From an uncultured Schlesneria sp. (lineage in GTDB: Bacteria; Planctomycetota; Planctomycetia; Planctomycetales; Planctomycetaceae): 64,000 bases of DNA. This document shows, in pieces, positions 26,741 to 37,500 of the stretch. The notes beneath the pieces were generated by a model, which was not told where the DNA came from, searched no databases, and saw only the letters and a list, made by a program, of their open reading frames with translations. Location of the stretch: the NCBI GenBank assembly GCA_903834925.1, contig CAILLA010000285.1:47593-111592 (forward strand). Direction: 5' to 3'. Made by a program: the position numbers and the translations under genes. Each line of letters opens with the position of its first letter. Position 1 is the stretch's first letter.

Positions 26741-27748
26741 ATGTCAGACAAATTCATTTCGATCGGAATGCCGGTCTATAACGGCGGAGAATCCCTGCGG
26801 CGGGCGCTGGATTGTCTGCTGGCACAGACTCATTCCGATTTCGAATTGATCATCTCAGACAATGCGTCAACCGACACGTTGACGAAAGCGATTACAGAAG
26901 AATACGCCAGGCGCGATTCTCGCATTCGCTTAACGCGACAGCCGTTCAATCAAGGGGCGGTTCCCAATTTCATCTGGGTTCTGCAACAGGCTTCGGGCGA
27001 GTACTTCATGTGGGCCGCTCATGATGACTTCTGGTCGAGCAATTATGTTGAAGCACTCGCGAATCGTTTGGATAGGGCCCCCGAAGCGGTTCTTGCGACT
27101 CCGTCAATTCAGGTGGCAACGACCCGTCGAAACGGAACTACAGAACAGGAAATCATCCCTTCGGCACCGAACGGCGATCGCGACGCAACTCTTGCTGTTT
27201 ACATCGAGCATTTTAAGTCGGTTGTGTGGGTCTATGGCTTGTATCGACGTGAGTGGGTCGCAAAAGCGGCTCCGGAATGGAAGCAATATCCACTGCTTTC
27301 AGGTGATGTGATCTGGCTGTGGGGTGTCCTGTTACGGGAGCGAATCGTTGGCGATCCCGCTGCAACGTTCTACTATACCGCAGATCACAGGGTTCGGAAA
27401 AAACTCACGTATCGCCAAACCGTGGTCATGTGGGGAGTCGTGTGGTTTCACATCACCAGACTGAGCTGGCAGCGACTTCCGGCAAATGATCGCGTGAACG
27501 GGGTCTTGAAAGCGTGGTACTACGTCTACCTGCATCATCTCGAGCGACACAATTCAGTTGTCACAGCGGTCCGCATGGCCAAGCTGGCGGTGCTCTGGTG
27601 TTGGATTGGTATCGAGACGGCGTTCCTGCGACTGACGAAAAACGGTCGGTTGATTGATCAAGAGCAAGAACAACCCAAAGAGGCACCTGTTTCATCCGTT
27701 GGTTCTCAAAGTGATCCCTTGAATCGGGGGAAGCGACATGCCGCCTGA
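26741..27748 (+). CDS. Family 2 glycosyltransferase
   Basis: A 335-residue GT-A fold enzyme. The start ISIGMPVYNGGESLRRALDC, the SDNAST motif and WAAHDDFW (the DxD-like metal site) identify GT2. The C-terminal part has two amphipathic or membrane-associated segments (around TVVMWGVVWFHITRLSW and LAVLWCWIGIETAFL), so it may sit at the membrane surface. It should add one sugar to the lipid-linked glycan. The stop overlaps the next gene by 11 bases. Confidence 0.9.
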   Translation: MSDKFISIGMPVYNGGESLRRALDCLLAQTHSDFELIISDNASTDTLTKAITEEYARRDSRIRLTRQPFNQGAVPNFIWVLQQASGEYFMWAAHDDFWSSNYVEALANRLDRAPEAVLATPSIQVATTRRNGTTEQEIIPSAPNGDRDATLAVYIEHFKSVVWVYGLYRREWVAKAAPEWKQYPLLSGDVIWLWGVLLRERIVGDPAATFYYTADHRVRKKLTYRQTVVMWGVVWFHITRLSWQRLPANDRVNGVLKAWYYVYLHHLERHNSVVTAVRMAKLAVLWCWIGIETAFLRLTKNGRLIDQEQEQPKEAPVSSVGSQSDPLNRGKRHAA

Positions 27749-28724
27749 TCTCGAAATAAGAACACCGGACTCGGCCCTCCTAGGTGATGGCTCGGTTTCG
27801 ATTGCGCTTTGTACCTTTAATGGTGCTCGGTACTTGCCGACTCAGTTGGCAAGTTATCTCAGCCAAGATCGGCTGCCGGGTGAGCTCGTCGTTGGTGACG
27901 ACGGATCAACTGACGAAACGCGATCATTGGTCGAGCAATTTGCGAAGTCGGCTCCTTTCCCTGTTTATTTCCGACAAAACACCGAACGGCTGGGTGTTGG
28001 CCGAAATTTCGATGAAACGATCAAGCGTTGTCGGGGTGAATTCATCGCGCTGTCTGATCAGGACGATGAATGGCGACCAGACAAACTACGGCGATTAGTC
28101 GACTTGATGCAGCAGCATCCGCACGCCGGCTACGCTTGTTCCGATGCGGAAATGATCGGCGAAGATGGTCAATCATTGAACCATCGCTTATGGGAACAGT
28201 ATCGGTGCCCGCCTGGTTCCTTTCTTCAAAATGACCACATCGCTGCCGCTCGACATTTGTTGTTACAGTCGGATCGCGTTCTGGGTGCGACGATGCTTTT
28301 GCGATCATCCAGCCTGAAAGCACTTAGTCCAATTCCTGCAACCTGGTTACACGACCATTGGATTTCGGTCATGTGCGAATTAGTCGGAGCACATGGCGTT
28401 GCGACATCTGAACTAGTCACGCGTTACCGGCTTCACGAGCAGCAGACCTGCGGGATTCGGAGGCCTGTTGGACGGTATCGACAGAAGCGAGTCGACTTCG
28501 CGACCCGACGGGTTCAGCGCGAGCGCCGCCGCGAACGACTGGTCGATCTCCGGAAGCATCTGGTCAGCGAACTGATTCCACAGAAGCCGGAGTTGGCTCA
28601 GTGGCTTCCACTTTTTGATGAGGCAGATCAGATCGCCGAACAAGCAATGTTGCGAGATGGTCTTTCATGGTGGCGACGCAAGTTATCAAGACTGCAGCAA
28701 TGGTTGTGGACACTGAAAAATTGA
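27738..28724 (+). CDS. Family 2 glycosyltransferase
   Basis: A 328-residue GT2 enzyme with VSIALCTFNGARYLPTQLAS, VGDDGSTDET and the metal-site region ALSDQDDEWRPDKL, a close match to rhamnosyltransferase-type GT2 proteins. A basic, helical C-terminus (about residues 250-280) could bind the membrane. It overlaps the preceding glycosyltransferase by 11 bases, so the two are co-translated. Confidence 0.9.
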   Translation: MPPDLEIRTPDSALLGDGSVSIALCTFNGARYLPTQLASYLSQDRLPGELVVGDDGSTDETRSLVEQFAKSAPFPVYFRQNTERLGVGRNFDETIKRCRGEFIALSDQDDEWRPDKLRRLVDLMQQHPHAGYACSDAEMIGEDGQSLNHRLWEQYRCPPGSFLQNDHIAAARHLLLQSDRVLGATMLLRSSSLKALSPIPATWLHDHWISVMCELVGAHGVATSELVTRYRLHEQQTCGIRRPVGRYRQKRVDFATRRVQRERRRERLVDLRKHLVSELIPQKPELAQWLPLFDEADQIAEQAMLRDGLSWWRRKLSRLQQWLWTLKN

Positions 28725-28806
28725 ACAGATTCGTATTCAATGAGCCACCCCCGAATATGCCAGACCTATCGCGACTTCATTGTGCTGCACGCAGATTGGA
28801 CGGAAT

Positions 28807-29634
28807 ATGAACCCAGTCGTTTCAATAATTGTTCCACACTTTCAAACGCCGGAACTGGCGAAGTTGTGCCTTCGCAGCATTCGTAAATACACGACCGATA
28901 TCGATTACGAAGTGATTGTTGTGGACAATGCATCAAAGGACATCGCTTCCAAGCAATACCTGCGTAGCGTCAAGTGGATTCGACTGATCGAGCGGACGGG
29001 TGAGATCGCCACGGGAAGTATTGCACATCGAGAAGCCGTCACAATCGGATTTGAGGCGGCACGCGCTCCGTTCGTTCTGACCGTGCATACCGATACAATT
29101 CCAGTCCGATCGGATTGGTTGCAATTTCACTTAAGCCCAATGCTGGCTGATCCCAATCTTGCCGCGATCGGGACTGACAAACTCGTCCTTCGTTCGACGT
29201 TTCAAGAATGGCTCAGAACTGCCGAGGACGCCGTCATGTGGTGGAAGAGATTTCGTCCCGTCCGAGTTCACAACAAGTTGCCTTATATTCGCAGCCATTG
29301 CGCGTTGTACCGACGAAGTATTATGGATCGGCACGCGATCACTTATAACGACAAACCGCTGTTGACCGCAGGCCAGGGACTTCACCTGGACTTGATGCAA
29401 CTTGGTTATGAGTGCCGTCTGCTCGACCCGCGTGACGTCGCAAATCGCGTGGTCCACCTCAATCACGCGACGGAATTGCTGTTGCCCGAGCTTCAGACTC
29501 AAAGCCGGTTCCTGCACCTTTGGCGAGGGCAATCGCGGATTCGTCGTTTCTTTCAGAAACCGGAAATTCGGTCCATTTTTGACGACACTTCACTCGACGG
29601 TCAATCTGAACAGCCTCATCGAATTGCTTGCTAG
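28807..29634 (+). CDS. Family 2 glycosyltransferase
   Basis: A 275-residue GT2 enzyme. I prefer the ATG at 28807 (MNPVVSIIVPHFQTPELAKL), with GGACGGA just upstream, to the GTG at 28780. VVDNAS and the VHTDTIP metal site are present. The usual acceptor-binding half follows (YIRSHCALYRRSIMDRHAIT). It lies between another GT2 gene and a membrane glycosyltransferase and is probably part of the same operon. Confidence 0.88.
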   Translation: MNPVVSIIVPHFQTPELAKLCLRSIRKYTTDIDYEVIVVDNASKDIASKQYLRSVKWIRLIERTGEIATGSIAHREAVTIGFEAARAPFVLTVHTDTIPVRSDWLQFHLSPMLADPNLAAIGTDKLVLRSTFQEWLRTAEDAVMWWKRFRPVRVHNKLPYIRSHCALYRRSIMDRHAITYNDKPLLTAGQGLHLDLMQLGYECRLLDPRDVANRVVHLNHATELLLPELQTQSRFLHLWRGQSRIRRFFQKPEIRSIFDDTSLDGQSEQPHRIAC

Positions 29635-29649
29635 GAAACGAGTTGGAAG

Positions 29650-31356
29650 ATGCTTTCGGTTGCGCATCGTTCTGTCATTGTCCGATCACTTGCGATCTAT
29701 GCTGTGATTGCAGGTCTGTTGTCGCTCTGCCAGATCGACTATGTCAGCGCGGATTTCGTAGCCTATGCCACCATTGCCCATCGGACGATTGAACAGCCTT
29801 CGAGTGGAATCACGACTTACTGGTCGTCCCTTTTTGCCTGGATCATGATACCACTGCTTTACGTCGGAATGGATGATTTGATTGCCGGTCGAAGTGTGCT
29901 TTTAGTGAGCGGCCTTTTTTATTTGATCGCAATTTATCAATTCACGATGGTCCATTCTCAAGGTAAGGACGAGGCAGACAGGTTAATACAGATTGGAACG
30001 ATGACGTGTTCTGTCATTCATGCAGCAATCTGGGCGAATTACTTACTTGCTCCCGATTTATTGGCGAATGCATTTCTCTACTTTTACTTTTGCCTGGTGT
30101 CGAATCCGCAATTCTGCGAATACCGGCCGAAGTGGGCATTCGGTGCGGGACTGTGTGCAGGAATGGCTTATTTGGCGAAAGCTTATATGCTGCCGTTTTG
30201 CCTTACGCATATTTTGCTGACGCTAGGTTTGGACTGGATTGCACGAAACAGACATCGGGTTGCCGTGAATCGTATTAAGACGGCTATATCCCTGCTCTGC
30301 GCCTTTGGTTTGGGGATGAGTCTACTGGCCGGACCGTGGATTGCGTGTCTTTCATGGAAGAGCGGTGGACCGACATTTTCGACGGCAGGGTCCGCAAATC
30401 ATGCCAATATGAGTCCCGAAAACTTTCGTCAGGATGTGCTATGGAACCCCGGGCTGACCCCTGATTTTATCTTTGAGCCACATCTGACCCCGGATTGGTC
30501 CGCCATTGATAACGTCGCCCATTTTCAACATCAGATGTCAATCGTGACCTACAACGTCTTAAATTGTATTGGATTGATACCAATCTGGTTGGGTGTGTTT
30601 GTTATTGGCGTGCTTGCCCTCATGCTATCGAAGAACAAGGCGGATCTAAGGGATCGGTCCTATCTTTGTTGGGTGGCAATGACAGTCTTGGTTTACTGCG
30701 GTGGGTATACTGTGGTCAATCTCGAAGCCCGGTATATTATTCCAACCGTCGTTCCACTGCTTTGTCATGCGTCTCTGACGATGTGCCGTTGGTGGCTGTC
30801 CAATGAGGGGTCAGTCCTTGACGGTGATGAGGGCGTTTGTCGGCGAGTAAAGGGCCTGGTCACAGTTGGTCGGTGTGGTTCGATGTTGTCTTTGATTCGT
30901 GATTGGTTTTGTTTGCGACCGCGTGCATTTGTCGTCGTGTTCGTTTTACTGCTGAGCGCGGTTGATCTTCATAATTTAATTCGTGTGGCGACGGTTCATC
31001 CACAATCGACGAAAATGGAAAAGTTTCGGAAAGTTGCCGATCAATTGTACTCCTTGGGGATCGCAGACCTTCCTTGCGCATGCAGCGATTGGCATTTCGG
31101 ACTTTATAGTGCGTACGCAGCGAATCGATTAGTGAACTATTGGGGATCACCACTGTCGCGATCTGAGAGTCAGACAATCAACGAACTGGAGTCGAGGGAC
31201 GTCAAGGTCTATCTTCGTTTTGTGGTAGAATCAGAGGGGTCCAGCAAAACAGAGCGTGATAATCCCTTCGAGGAAAGTCGTTCGTGGACGCGAAGAATAA
31301 CGTTTCACGACGCGGAATTCGCTCCAAAATATTTAGAGGTCTACGAGCGTCGTTGA
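29650..31356 (+). CDS. Multi-pass membrane protein, GT-C glycosyltransferase-like
   Basis: A 568-residue protein with about ten hydrophobic helices. The layout fits GT-C (GT39/PMT-like) glycosyltransferases: an acidic residue after the first helix (IDYVSADFVAYATIA), a lumenal GRS-type segment, GMAYLAKAYMLPFCL like the LAKGP motif of ArnT relatives, and a soluble C-terminal domain after the last helix. Such enzymes use polyprenyl-linked sugars at the outer face of the inner membrane. It follows the GT2 gene by 15 bases with GGAAG before its ATG. Confidence 0.7.
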   Translation: MLSVAHRSVIVRSLAIYAVIAGLLSLCQIDYVSADFVAYATIAHRTIEQPSSGITTYWSSLFAWIMIPLLYVGMDDLIAGRSVLLVSGLFYLIAIYQFTMVHSQGKDEADRLIQIGTMTCSVIHAAIWANYLLAPDLLANAFLYFYFCLVSNPQFCEYRPKWAFGAGLCAGMAYLAKAYMLPFCLTHILLTLGLDWIARNRHRVAVNRIKTAISLLCAFGLGMSLLAGPWIACLSWKSGGPTFSTAGSANHANMSPENFRQDVLWNPGLTPDFIFEPHLTPDWSAIDNVAHFQHQMSIVTYNVLNCIGLIPIWLGVFVIGVLALMLSKNKADLRDRSYLCWVAMTVLVYCGGYTVVNLEARYIIPTVVPLLCHASLTMCRWWLSNEGSVLDGDEGVCRRVKGLVTVGRCGSMLSLIRDWFCLRPRAFVVVFVLLLSAVDLHNLIRVATVHPQSTKMEKFRKVADQLYSLGIADLPCACSDWHFGLYSAYAANRLVNYWGSPLSRSESQTINELESRDVKVYLRFVVESEGSSKTERDNPFEESRSWTRRITFHDAEFAPKYLEVYERR

Positions 31357-31384
31357 CGGAATTAGAAAAGAAAGTGGTCAATTC

Positions 31385-32344
31385 ATGCTGAAATTGCGGC
31401 ATCGACTGGAATTTCTCGTCTTTCAGGCATTTGTCTGCATCATCGATAGTCTTTCGATCAGAACGACGGCACGGTTGTCTCACATGTTGGCGGCACTGAT
31501 TCATTACGGTTTGCCAAGAAAATGGACACGCTATGCGGTCGCTCGAGAGAACCTCATTCGCGCATTTGGGGGCCTGTATTCCGAAGCAGAAATCGAACGA
31601 GTCGTGTATGAGATGTGGGTCCATCTCTTTCGGACGGTTGCCGAAACGGTTCAAGCGTCTCGTAAACTGCATATTCATTCCTACCGGGAAATCGTCGATT
31701 TTGCCGAGTTTACTCGAACAAACGAAGCGATCTGTTCAGGCCGGCGCGTTCTCATGTTAGGTGGTCACTTTGGTAACTGGGAAATCGGCACAGGGTTATT
31801 CGGCCTATGGGGTTTTCCGATGGGGATTGTTGCTCGTGAAATGGATAACCCCTATTTACACGAGTGGTTTCGCAAGCAGCGAGAAAACACCGGACATCGG
31901 ATGCTGCTGAAGTCTGGCGATTTTGACGAGATGGTGGCCCTGCTTGAAAAAGGGGGGAACCTCGGATTGCTTTGCGATCAGGATGCCGGACCGCGCGGTG
32001 TTTTTGTTGATTTCTTTGGATCACCCGCATCGACCTTCAAATCGATTGCGCTATTGGCACTGGAATATGATGCTTTGATCATGGTTGGTTATTCGATTCG
32101 ATTGCCTGATGAATTCGGGCATCAGTCGTGGTCTCGATTTGAAGTCGGGTGTGAGTTGGTGATTGATCCGCGAGAGATTCAAAGTGACGATCCGGTTGGT
32201 GAGATTACGCGAAAGTATACCGCCGCGTTAGAACATGCCATTCGGCGTGCGCCCGAGCAATACTTTTGGATTCACCGTCGCTGGAAGAGCGAACCACGGT
32301 CAAGGAAAAAGCCGGAGAATAAAGAACAACGACTTGCGGGATAA
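31385..32344 (+). CDS. LpxL/HtrB-type lysophospholipid acyltransferase
   Basis: A 319-residue acyltransferase with one N-terminal membrane helix. The catalytic motif HFGNWE is at residues 128-133 and DQDAGPRGVFVDFFG matches the second conserved block of late acyltransferases of lipid A synthesis. It would add an acyl chain to lipid A or a related glycolipid on the inner membrane. Its position at the end of the glycan cluster, 28 bases after the GT-C gene, suggests the cluster makes a lipid-anchored surface molecule. It ends one base before the convergent STAS gene. Confidence 0.9.
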   Translation: MLKLRHRLEFLVFQAFVCIIDSLSIRTTARLSHMLAALIHYGLPRKWTRYAVARENLIRAFGGLYSEAEIERVVYEMWVHLFRTVAETVQASRKLHIHSYREIVDFAEFTRTNEAICSGRRVLMLGGHFGNWEIGTGLFGLWGFPMGIVAREMDNPYLHEWFRKQRENTGHRMLLKSGDFDEMVALLEKGGNLGLLCDQDAGPRGVFVDFFGSPASTFKSIALLALEYDALIMVGYSIRLPDEFGHQSWSRFEVGCELVIDPREIQSDDPVGEITRKYTAALEHAIRRAPEQYFWIHRRWKSEPRSRKKPENKEQRLAG

Positions 32345-32345
32345 C

Positions 32346-32714
32346 TTAGACATTATTGAAGTCGGCAGATGCCGCTTCGCGAGTTTCAAATAGAGGCCAA
32401 AGTTTGTCGAGATGAGTCACTTCGATGACTTCGCGGCAATAGGGTTGTAAACCTGCAAGACCAAATTTGGCCGAAGGTTTTGTGTTCAGCTTTTTCCAGA
32501 CTCGAAACAATGATTCGATAAATGATGAACCAAAGAACTCGGTCGCCTGCATGTCGAGAACCAAAAGAGGATGGGGAAGATCCTCGGCGAGCTGAAGTAG
32601 TTTTCCGCCAATTTCAGCAACGTTGGTTTCATCAAGATGCTTGAATTCTTCCCCGAATACAATGATCGTGACATTGCCATCTCGAAGTTCCGTCAGTGGA
32701 CCGCTCGTTTGCAT
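32346..32714 (-). CDS. STAS-domain anti-sigma factor antagonist-like protein
   Basis: A 122-residue single STAS domain. The strand-helix order VTIIVFGEEFKHLDETNVAE, PLLVLDMQATEFFGSSFIES matches SpoIIAA/RsbV-type proteins. In those the phosphorylated Ser follows Asp in DSSG; here the segment is FGSSF, so Ser63 or Ser64 could be the site but the Asp is replaced by Gly. It may act in a partner-switching signal pathway; no kinase or sigma gene is adjacent. Confidence 0.85.
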   Translation of the reverse strand: MQTSGPLTELRDGNVTIIVFGEEFKHLDETNVAEIGGKLLQLAEDLPHPLLVLDMQATEFFGSSFIESLFRVWKKLNTKPSAKFGLAGLQPYCREVIEVTHLDKLWPLFETREAASADFNNV

Positions 32715-33224
32715 GATGTGTCTTTCTGGTCACTCCTGTCTCGGTTCATATCTGCGTACATCGAATCTTTCGCGATATACTATCAAATAGACGGAAGAAC
32801 TTCTCGCTGCCAGTTGTGTCTGGAGAAAGTTTGGATGCCTTAGAACAAAACCTGTGCCGAACGAGAATATTTTGCGATCGATTCAATTTTTACGTTTTGA
32901 CGACCGATATTCTTAGTGTCGGACAGTTTCGGGCCGACAATGATGATCCAAATGACGGATCCCGAGTGCAAAAACCTATCGCGTACAGCGTCGATTGTAT
33001 CGAATTTGACGCTTTGTACCGGGAAACATGACGTTCCCCAATCAGCCCGCTCGTCCGGATATTCCTGTCCGAACACGATCATTTAGGGGAACGTTATGTG
33101 TCGTCGTACTCAGTCCCGGTTGAATCGCCAGGCATTCGTAAGCTATGATCTCTCAGGCTTGGTTACTGAGCTTCCGGTCTCAAGGAATCGCTTTGACCGC
33201 CATATCAAGGAGGGGCAAACGAAC
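32715..33224. other. Long leader/intergenic region before flgM with a 9-bp inverted repeat
   Basis: The 510 bases between the divergent STAS and flgM genes have no credible gene (a frame from 33096 merely extends flgM upstream). ACGTTCCCC at 33031-33039 and GGGGAACGT at 33086-33094 are exact inverted repeats 46 bases apart, placed 130-190 bases before the flgM ATG, and could form a leader hairpin or two binding half-sites. Confidence 0.45.
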
Positions 33225-33524
33225 ATGGACGTTTCAGGTATTGGATCGGTTTCCGGAGCGACACCAGCTCGTGCGGTGTCTCCAACAACTTCTGTTTCGC
33301 AGCCACCAACGGCTTCCACCGTTGTATCTCCGCGAGACCAACTTGAAATTTCATCGGCTGGCAAAATGCTTGATCGACTTAGCGAAACACCTGAAGTTCG
33401 AGCAGAACGGTTGGCTCAGATCAAAGAAGCGATTGAAAACGGTGCCTACGACACCGACGAAAAGCTGGAAGCAGCATTATCAAAAATGATCGACTCGATG
33501 GGATTCGATCTTGGGGACGAATAA
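33225..33524 (+). CDS. flgM: Anti-sigma-28 factor FlgM
   Basis: A 99-residue protein; ATG 33225 has AAGGAGG about 12 bases upstream, and an ATG at 33096 in the same frame is unlikely. The N-terminal half is disordered and Ala/Ser/Thr/Pro-rich, and the C-terminal half (QLEISSAGKMLDRLSETPEV, RAERLAQIKEAIENGAYDTD) is the FlgM sigma-28 binding helix pair. It would hold flagellar sigma factor FliA inactive until the hook is finished. No other flagellar gene is in the window, which is common for dispersed planctomycete flagellar genes. Confidence 0.88.
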   Translation: MDVSGIGSVSGATPARAVSPTTSVSQPPTASTVVSPRDQLEISSAGKMLDRLSETPEVRAERLAQIKEAIENGAYDTDEKLEAALSKMIDSMGFDLGDE

Positions 33525-33648
33525 TTGCCATCGATCCGATGAAATTCGGTTTTTGGTTTGATTTTTGAATCGCATAGAATGGAAGGCAAGCATTGCCTGC
33601 GTGTTTTGATTCGTTACAAGTTTATGCCCATGAACGAGGGGAGAGTGC

Positions 33649-34149
33649 GTGGTGTCGCAGCTGGGCACGATGAACGTGACTGTTGCACCGGTCGACAAAT
33701 TTCGTGAGTTTTTGCTGACGAAAAAAATGCGATTAACTCCAGAACGGGAAGCGGTTGTTACCGCGATCTACTCGTCGCACGATCATTTCGATGCCGATCA
33801 ATGGATCGATAGTTTGGCTGGCCGCAAGGGATCGATGCTTGCCAGCCGAAGTACCGTCTATCGTACCTTACATCTTTTGCAAGAAGCGGGTCTGATTCGA
33901 AAAGTTGCCCGAGCGAACGACCGTGAAGTCTACGAGCACGATTATGGATATCCTCAACATGATCATCTTATCTGCAAGAAATGCGGAGACATGATTGAGT
34001 TTCCCAATGAGATGATCTCAAGCGTGCTCGAAACAGTCGCAAAAGAGCACGGATTTCGGATGTCAGGACACCGACTCGAAGTCGAAGGGATTTGCGCAAA
34101 TTGCTCAAGACCGCCGCAGCGAACACATCGCAAACTGGATATGATCTGA
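33649..34149 (+). CDS. Fur-family metal-dependent transcription regulator
   Basis: A 166-residue Fur-type regulator; GTG codons at 33649 and 33652 are both possible starts after GAGGGGAG. The winged-helix part (RLTPEREAVVTAIYSSHDHF, STVYRTLHLLQEAGLIRKV) is followed by the dimer/metal part with HDHLICKKCG and a second CxxC in ICANC, which would hold structural zinc. Which metal or peroxide it senses (Fur, Zur, PerR) cannot be told. It is transcribed alone. Confidence 0.92.
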   Translation: MVSQLGTMNVTVAPVDKFREFLLTKKMRLTPEREAVVTAIYSSHDHFDADQWIDSLAGRKGSMLASRSTVYRTLHLLQEAGLIRKVARANDREVYEHDYGYPQHDHLICKKCGDMIEFPNEMISSVLETVAKEHGFRMSGHRLEVEGICANCSRPPQRTHRKLDMI

Positions 34150-34504
34150 ACGATTTAACAAAGCACTAGAGGCACATCGGCCGGTCAAAGCGAAGGTGAA
34201 GTCGCTGCGACGGAACGGAGTTTATACGGACCGTCTGACACCTGAATTCTTACACAGTCTGGCTGTCAGCGCGGAAAGTTGGCCTCGACAGGAACTGAAT
34301 CAAGTTCTATACACCTCCCGAATCGATTTGATCAGCCTGCCAAAACTTCATTTCTTTATTCGCATACTCCGTTTCCCGTGCAAATCCAGGTGACGTTTCG
34401 CGCCTTTACCGTTCTTGAGCGGTGATGGTGGGGACCATCCCTTGAAAGAATTCCGGCCAGTCGATTGGTCTAACAATTCGATTGCGCGAGAAGGAACTGT
34501 CACT
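34150..34504. other. Intergenic region before inverse autotransporter gene
   Basis: The 355 bases hold the ribosome site of the next gene (AAGGA at about 34491) and presumably its promoter. I see no clear hexamers, hairpin or gene; a frame at 34196-34393 has no recognisable features. Confidence 0.5.
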
Positions 34505-37500
34505 ATGTCGACGAGAATTCCTGACGCATCCAGATTAAAGCACTACCTTAAAAGTACTTGGATTGTTGCGCTCATATTCTCACTGATCGGCATGGGATCA
34601 CTCGTACCCCGAATCCTTCGAGCAGACTTGTCGCCACCGGTGCGTGTCATGCCAAGAGAACCGGATGTCGACGAAGAATCGCCTGATCCCGAAGAGCCAG
34701 CAAAGCCGAAGCAAGTGGCTCAAAACGTCGATTTTTCGGAAGCCGAACAAATACTCGTGCCGCAGACGGGAAACAGTATCGGCGTCTTTGGTCGAGCCAG
34801 CCATCTTGCGGCCAAGACATTCGGACGCAATTATTCGATCACACCGATCGAAGCGATGCCATATCTGTTAACCGATGAACATTTTGTTTTTGCGGATCTC
34901 CGGGGATTTGTAACAAATCAATCCAGGGGTGGCGGAAATTTTGGTTTTGGATACCGCCGATTGATTGATGACTGGAATGCCTGGGGTGGTGCCAGTGTCT
35001 GGTATGACGCTGACCAGTCAACAGGAAAAATGTTTCAACAAGTGGGACTCAGCTTCGAAGGTCTCATCCAGCAGTTTGAAGTTCGTTCAAACGTTTACCT
35101 TCCCTTTTCGACTTCGCAATCGGTCTCGAGTTCGGTCAGTAATTCGACGATCGTCGGCAATCAGCTGCTCTACTCCCGCACGATCGACGTTGGGACGGCC
35201 TTGCGAGGTGTCGATGCGGAAATCGGTTATAGCGTGCCAATCCGCGATCGACACGTCGTTCGTGGCTTTGTCGGCGGATACCACTTTGATGGAGGGTCGA
35301 CAAGCGGTGTGAACGGGTTCAAGGCGCGTGTCGAAGGTGTCATTAATAACACGATTACGGCACAGGTGCTTTACACCCATGATAAACTGTACGGAGACAA
35401 TTTCATGGTCGGATTGTCTCTACAGTTTCCTTTCGCCAACAATCATCCGGCAGCGAGTTGGACAAGAAATACTCCGTCGCCATTTCGATTTGTTGAACGT
35501 AACTACAACGTGATCATCGCTCAATCACAAACCAACGAAAGCAATCAAGTCGCCGCCGATCCGACAACTGGAAAGGCGTATGTGATCGACCAGATATTTG
35601 CAAATCCGAATAATGCAGGTGGTGGATCAGGTATGTCAGATGGGACAAGCGCTAACCCGTTTCCGTCTGTTTCGGCAGCGCAGGCTGCTGGCGGTAATGT
35701 CTTTCTGGTCCAAAGTGGATCGGTGTTGACGCAAGCAATTACATTGAACACAGGCCAGCATTTGTTTGGTCAGGGAAGTTTTACGGAAACATTGCCGACC
35801 ACCGGTGGCGGTAACGTGCAGATCCCTAATCTATTGCAGGCGGCAGCCCAGCAATCTGGTGCCGGTTCGACACCGACGATCCAAAGCGTTAATGGTACAG
35901 CCGTAACATTGGCATCGAATTCTGAGGTCGGAGGTTTCATTATCAATGGAGCCAGTGGAAACGGAATCATCGGCAATGGTGTCTCAGGAGTGTCATTACA
36001 CGACCTGGTCTTTTCTTCAATCGGTGGCGATGCAATCAACCTGACGAACTCGTCTGGCAACGTGACCATGAGCAACATTCAGGTCACATCCGCGTCAGGA
36101 AACGGGATCGTGTTTAATGGAGGCAATCCCAACATCACGTATCACGGTGCAGGCGATTCAATTACTGCAGCGGGAAATGGTTTTGTACTTGAAAACCTGA
36201 CGGGTGGCTCAATTGCGATCGATAATCTCTCGCTGACAAATGTTGGTGGAACGGGACTTTTGTTGAATAGTGTCGCAAGCAATGCGACGATCGATTCTCT
36301 CACCGTCAATCAATCAGGGACCGGTAATTCAGGCGGTTCTGCAGTTGCAATCTCAGGAATGACTGGTATCACCAAAGCTGTAAATGGCGTGTCAACAAGC
36401 ACTTACAATACCTATAACTTTACCGGCAACACGAAGATCACATCGCCCAATGGTGTCGGATTCTCCGTTAGCGGTACTGACGCAAACATCTATATTGCAA
36501 ATCTCAATGTCACCTCAACGTCGACACAGGCCGCTGTTTCGCTGGCAAATGCGACGAATCCAATCACGGTTGGAAATCTGAACGTGAATTCCCAGGATGG
36601 AATCGGACTATACACAAACAAAGCGAGCTCATTGCAGATTAACGGTGGGTCACTCACAACGGTCAATGCCCCGGCAATCGATGTCCAGTCGTCGGGTTTC
36701 AATGCGAAACTCGGAGCAGTCTCTGTGAATGGTGGTCCCTACGGTATCCAGATTGAAGGCAGCACTGGCAATTTTGTGATTCAGGGTAATGGGAATTATG
36801 CAACGGGTGGAACAATCCAAAATACGACGGTCGGTGGAGTTTTAATTAACGGATACGGAAACACAAATTTCAGTTACGTCGATTTCACCAATAATGCGGA
36901 CGGCATTCAGTCAGCCAACACCACATCACTATCGCTGTCACATATGCGTATGACGGGTACTGCAGGATATGCAATCGACTCTTTGAACGACGGTACGGTT
37001 TCGTTAGGTAACTCGATTCTGACGGGTAATGGTGCGGTCGGAGGTGGAACGATACGGCTGCAGGTGAATACTGTAGGAACATATGCATCATATGTAGAAA
37101 CCAACACGATCACTGACCCGAACGGAGCTGCAATACAAATCGCAACTCTGTCTGGAGGGGCCGGTTCGACACTGACAACACAAGTTTCCGGCAACGTACT
37201 CACCGGCTACGGCAATGGCTCTCCGATTGTAGGCATGAATTGGAACGGGCCGGTAATCGCTACGGTTTCTGGAAACGTTTTTTACGCCTACGGCTCTAAT
37301 ATGACGGCCATATCGCTCCAGGATTCATCGTTGTTGCCGACCGCCGTAACCACGACGAATACCACGGGAGCAAATCTACTGGCAACGGTCAGTGGCAATT
37401 CGATTTTCTTCCAAAATGCTGGGGCAACATCGGGTACGGCCGTCTACATTGGCGATGGTCAATCAGGCCAAACATCGACAGGGACTTCGACATTGACGGT

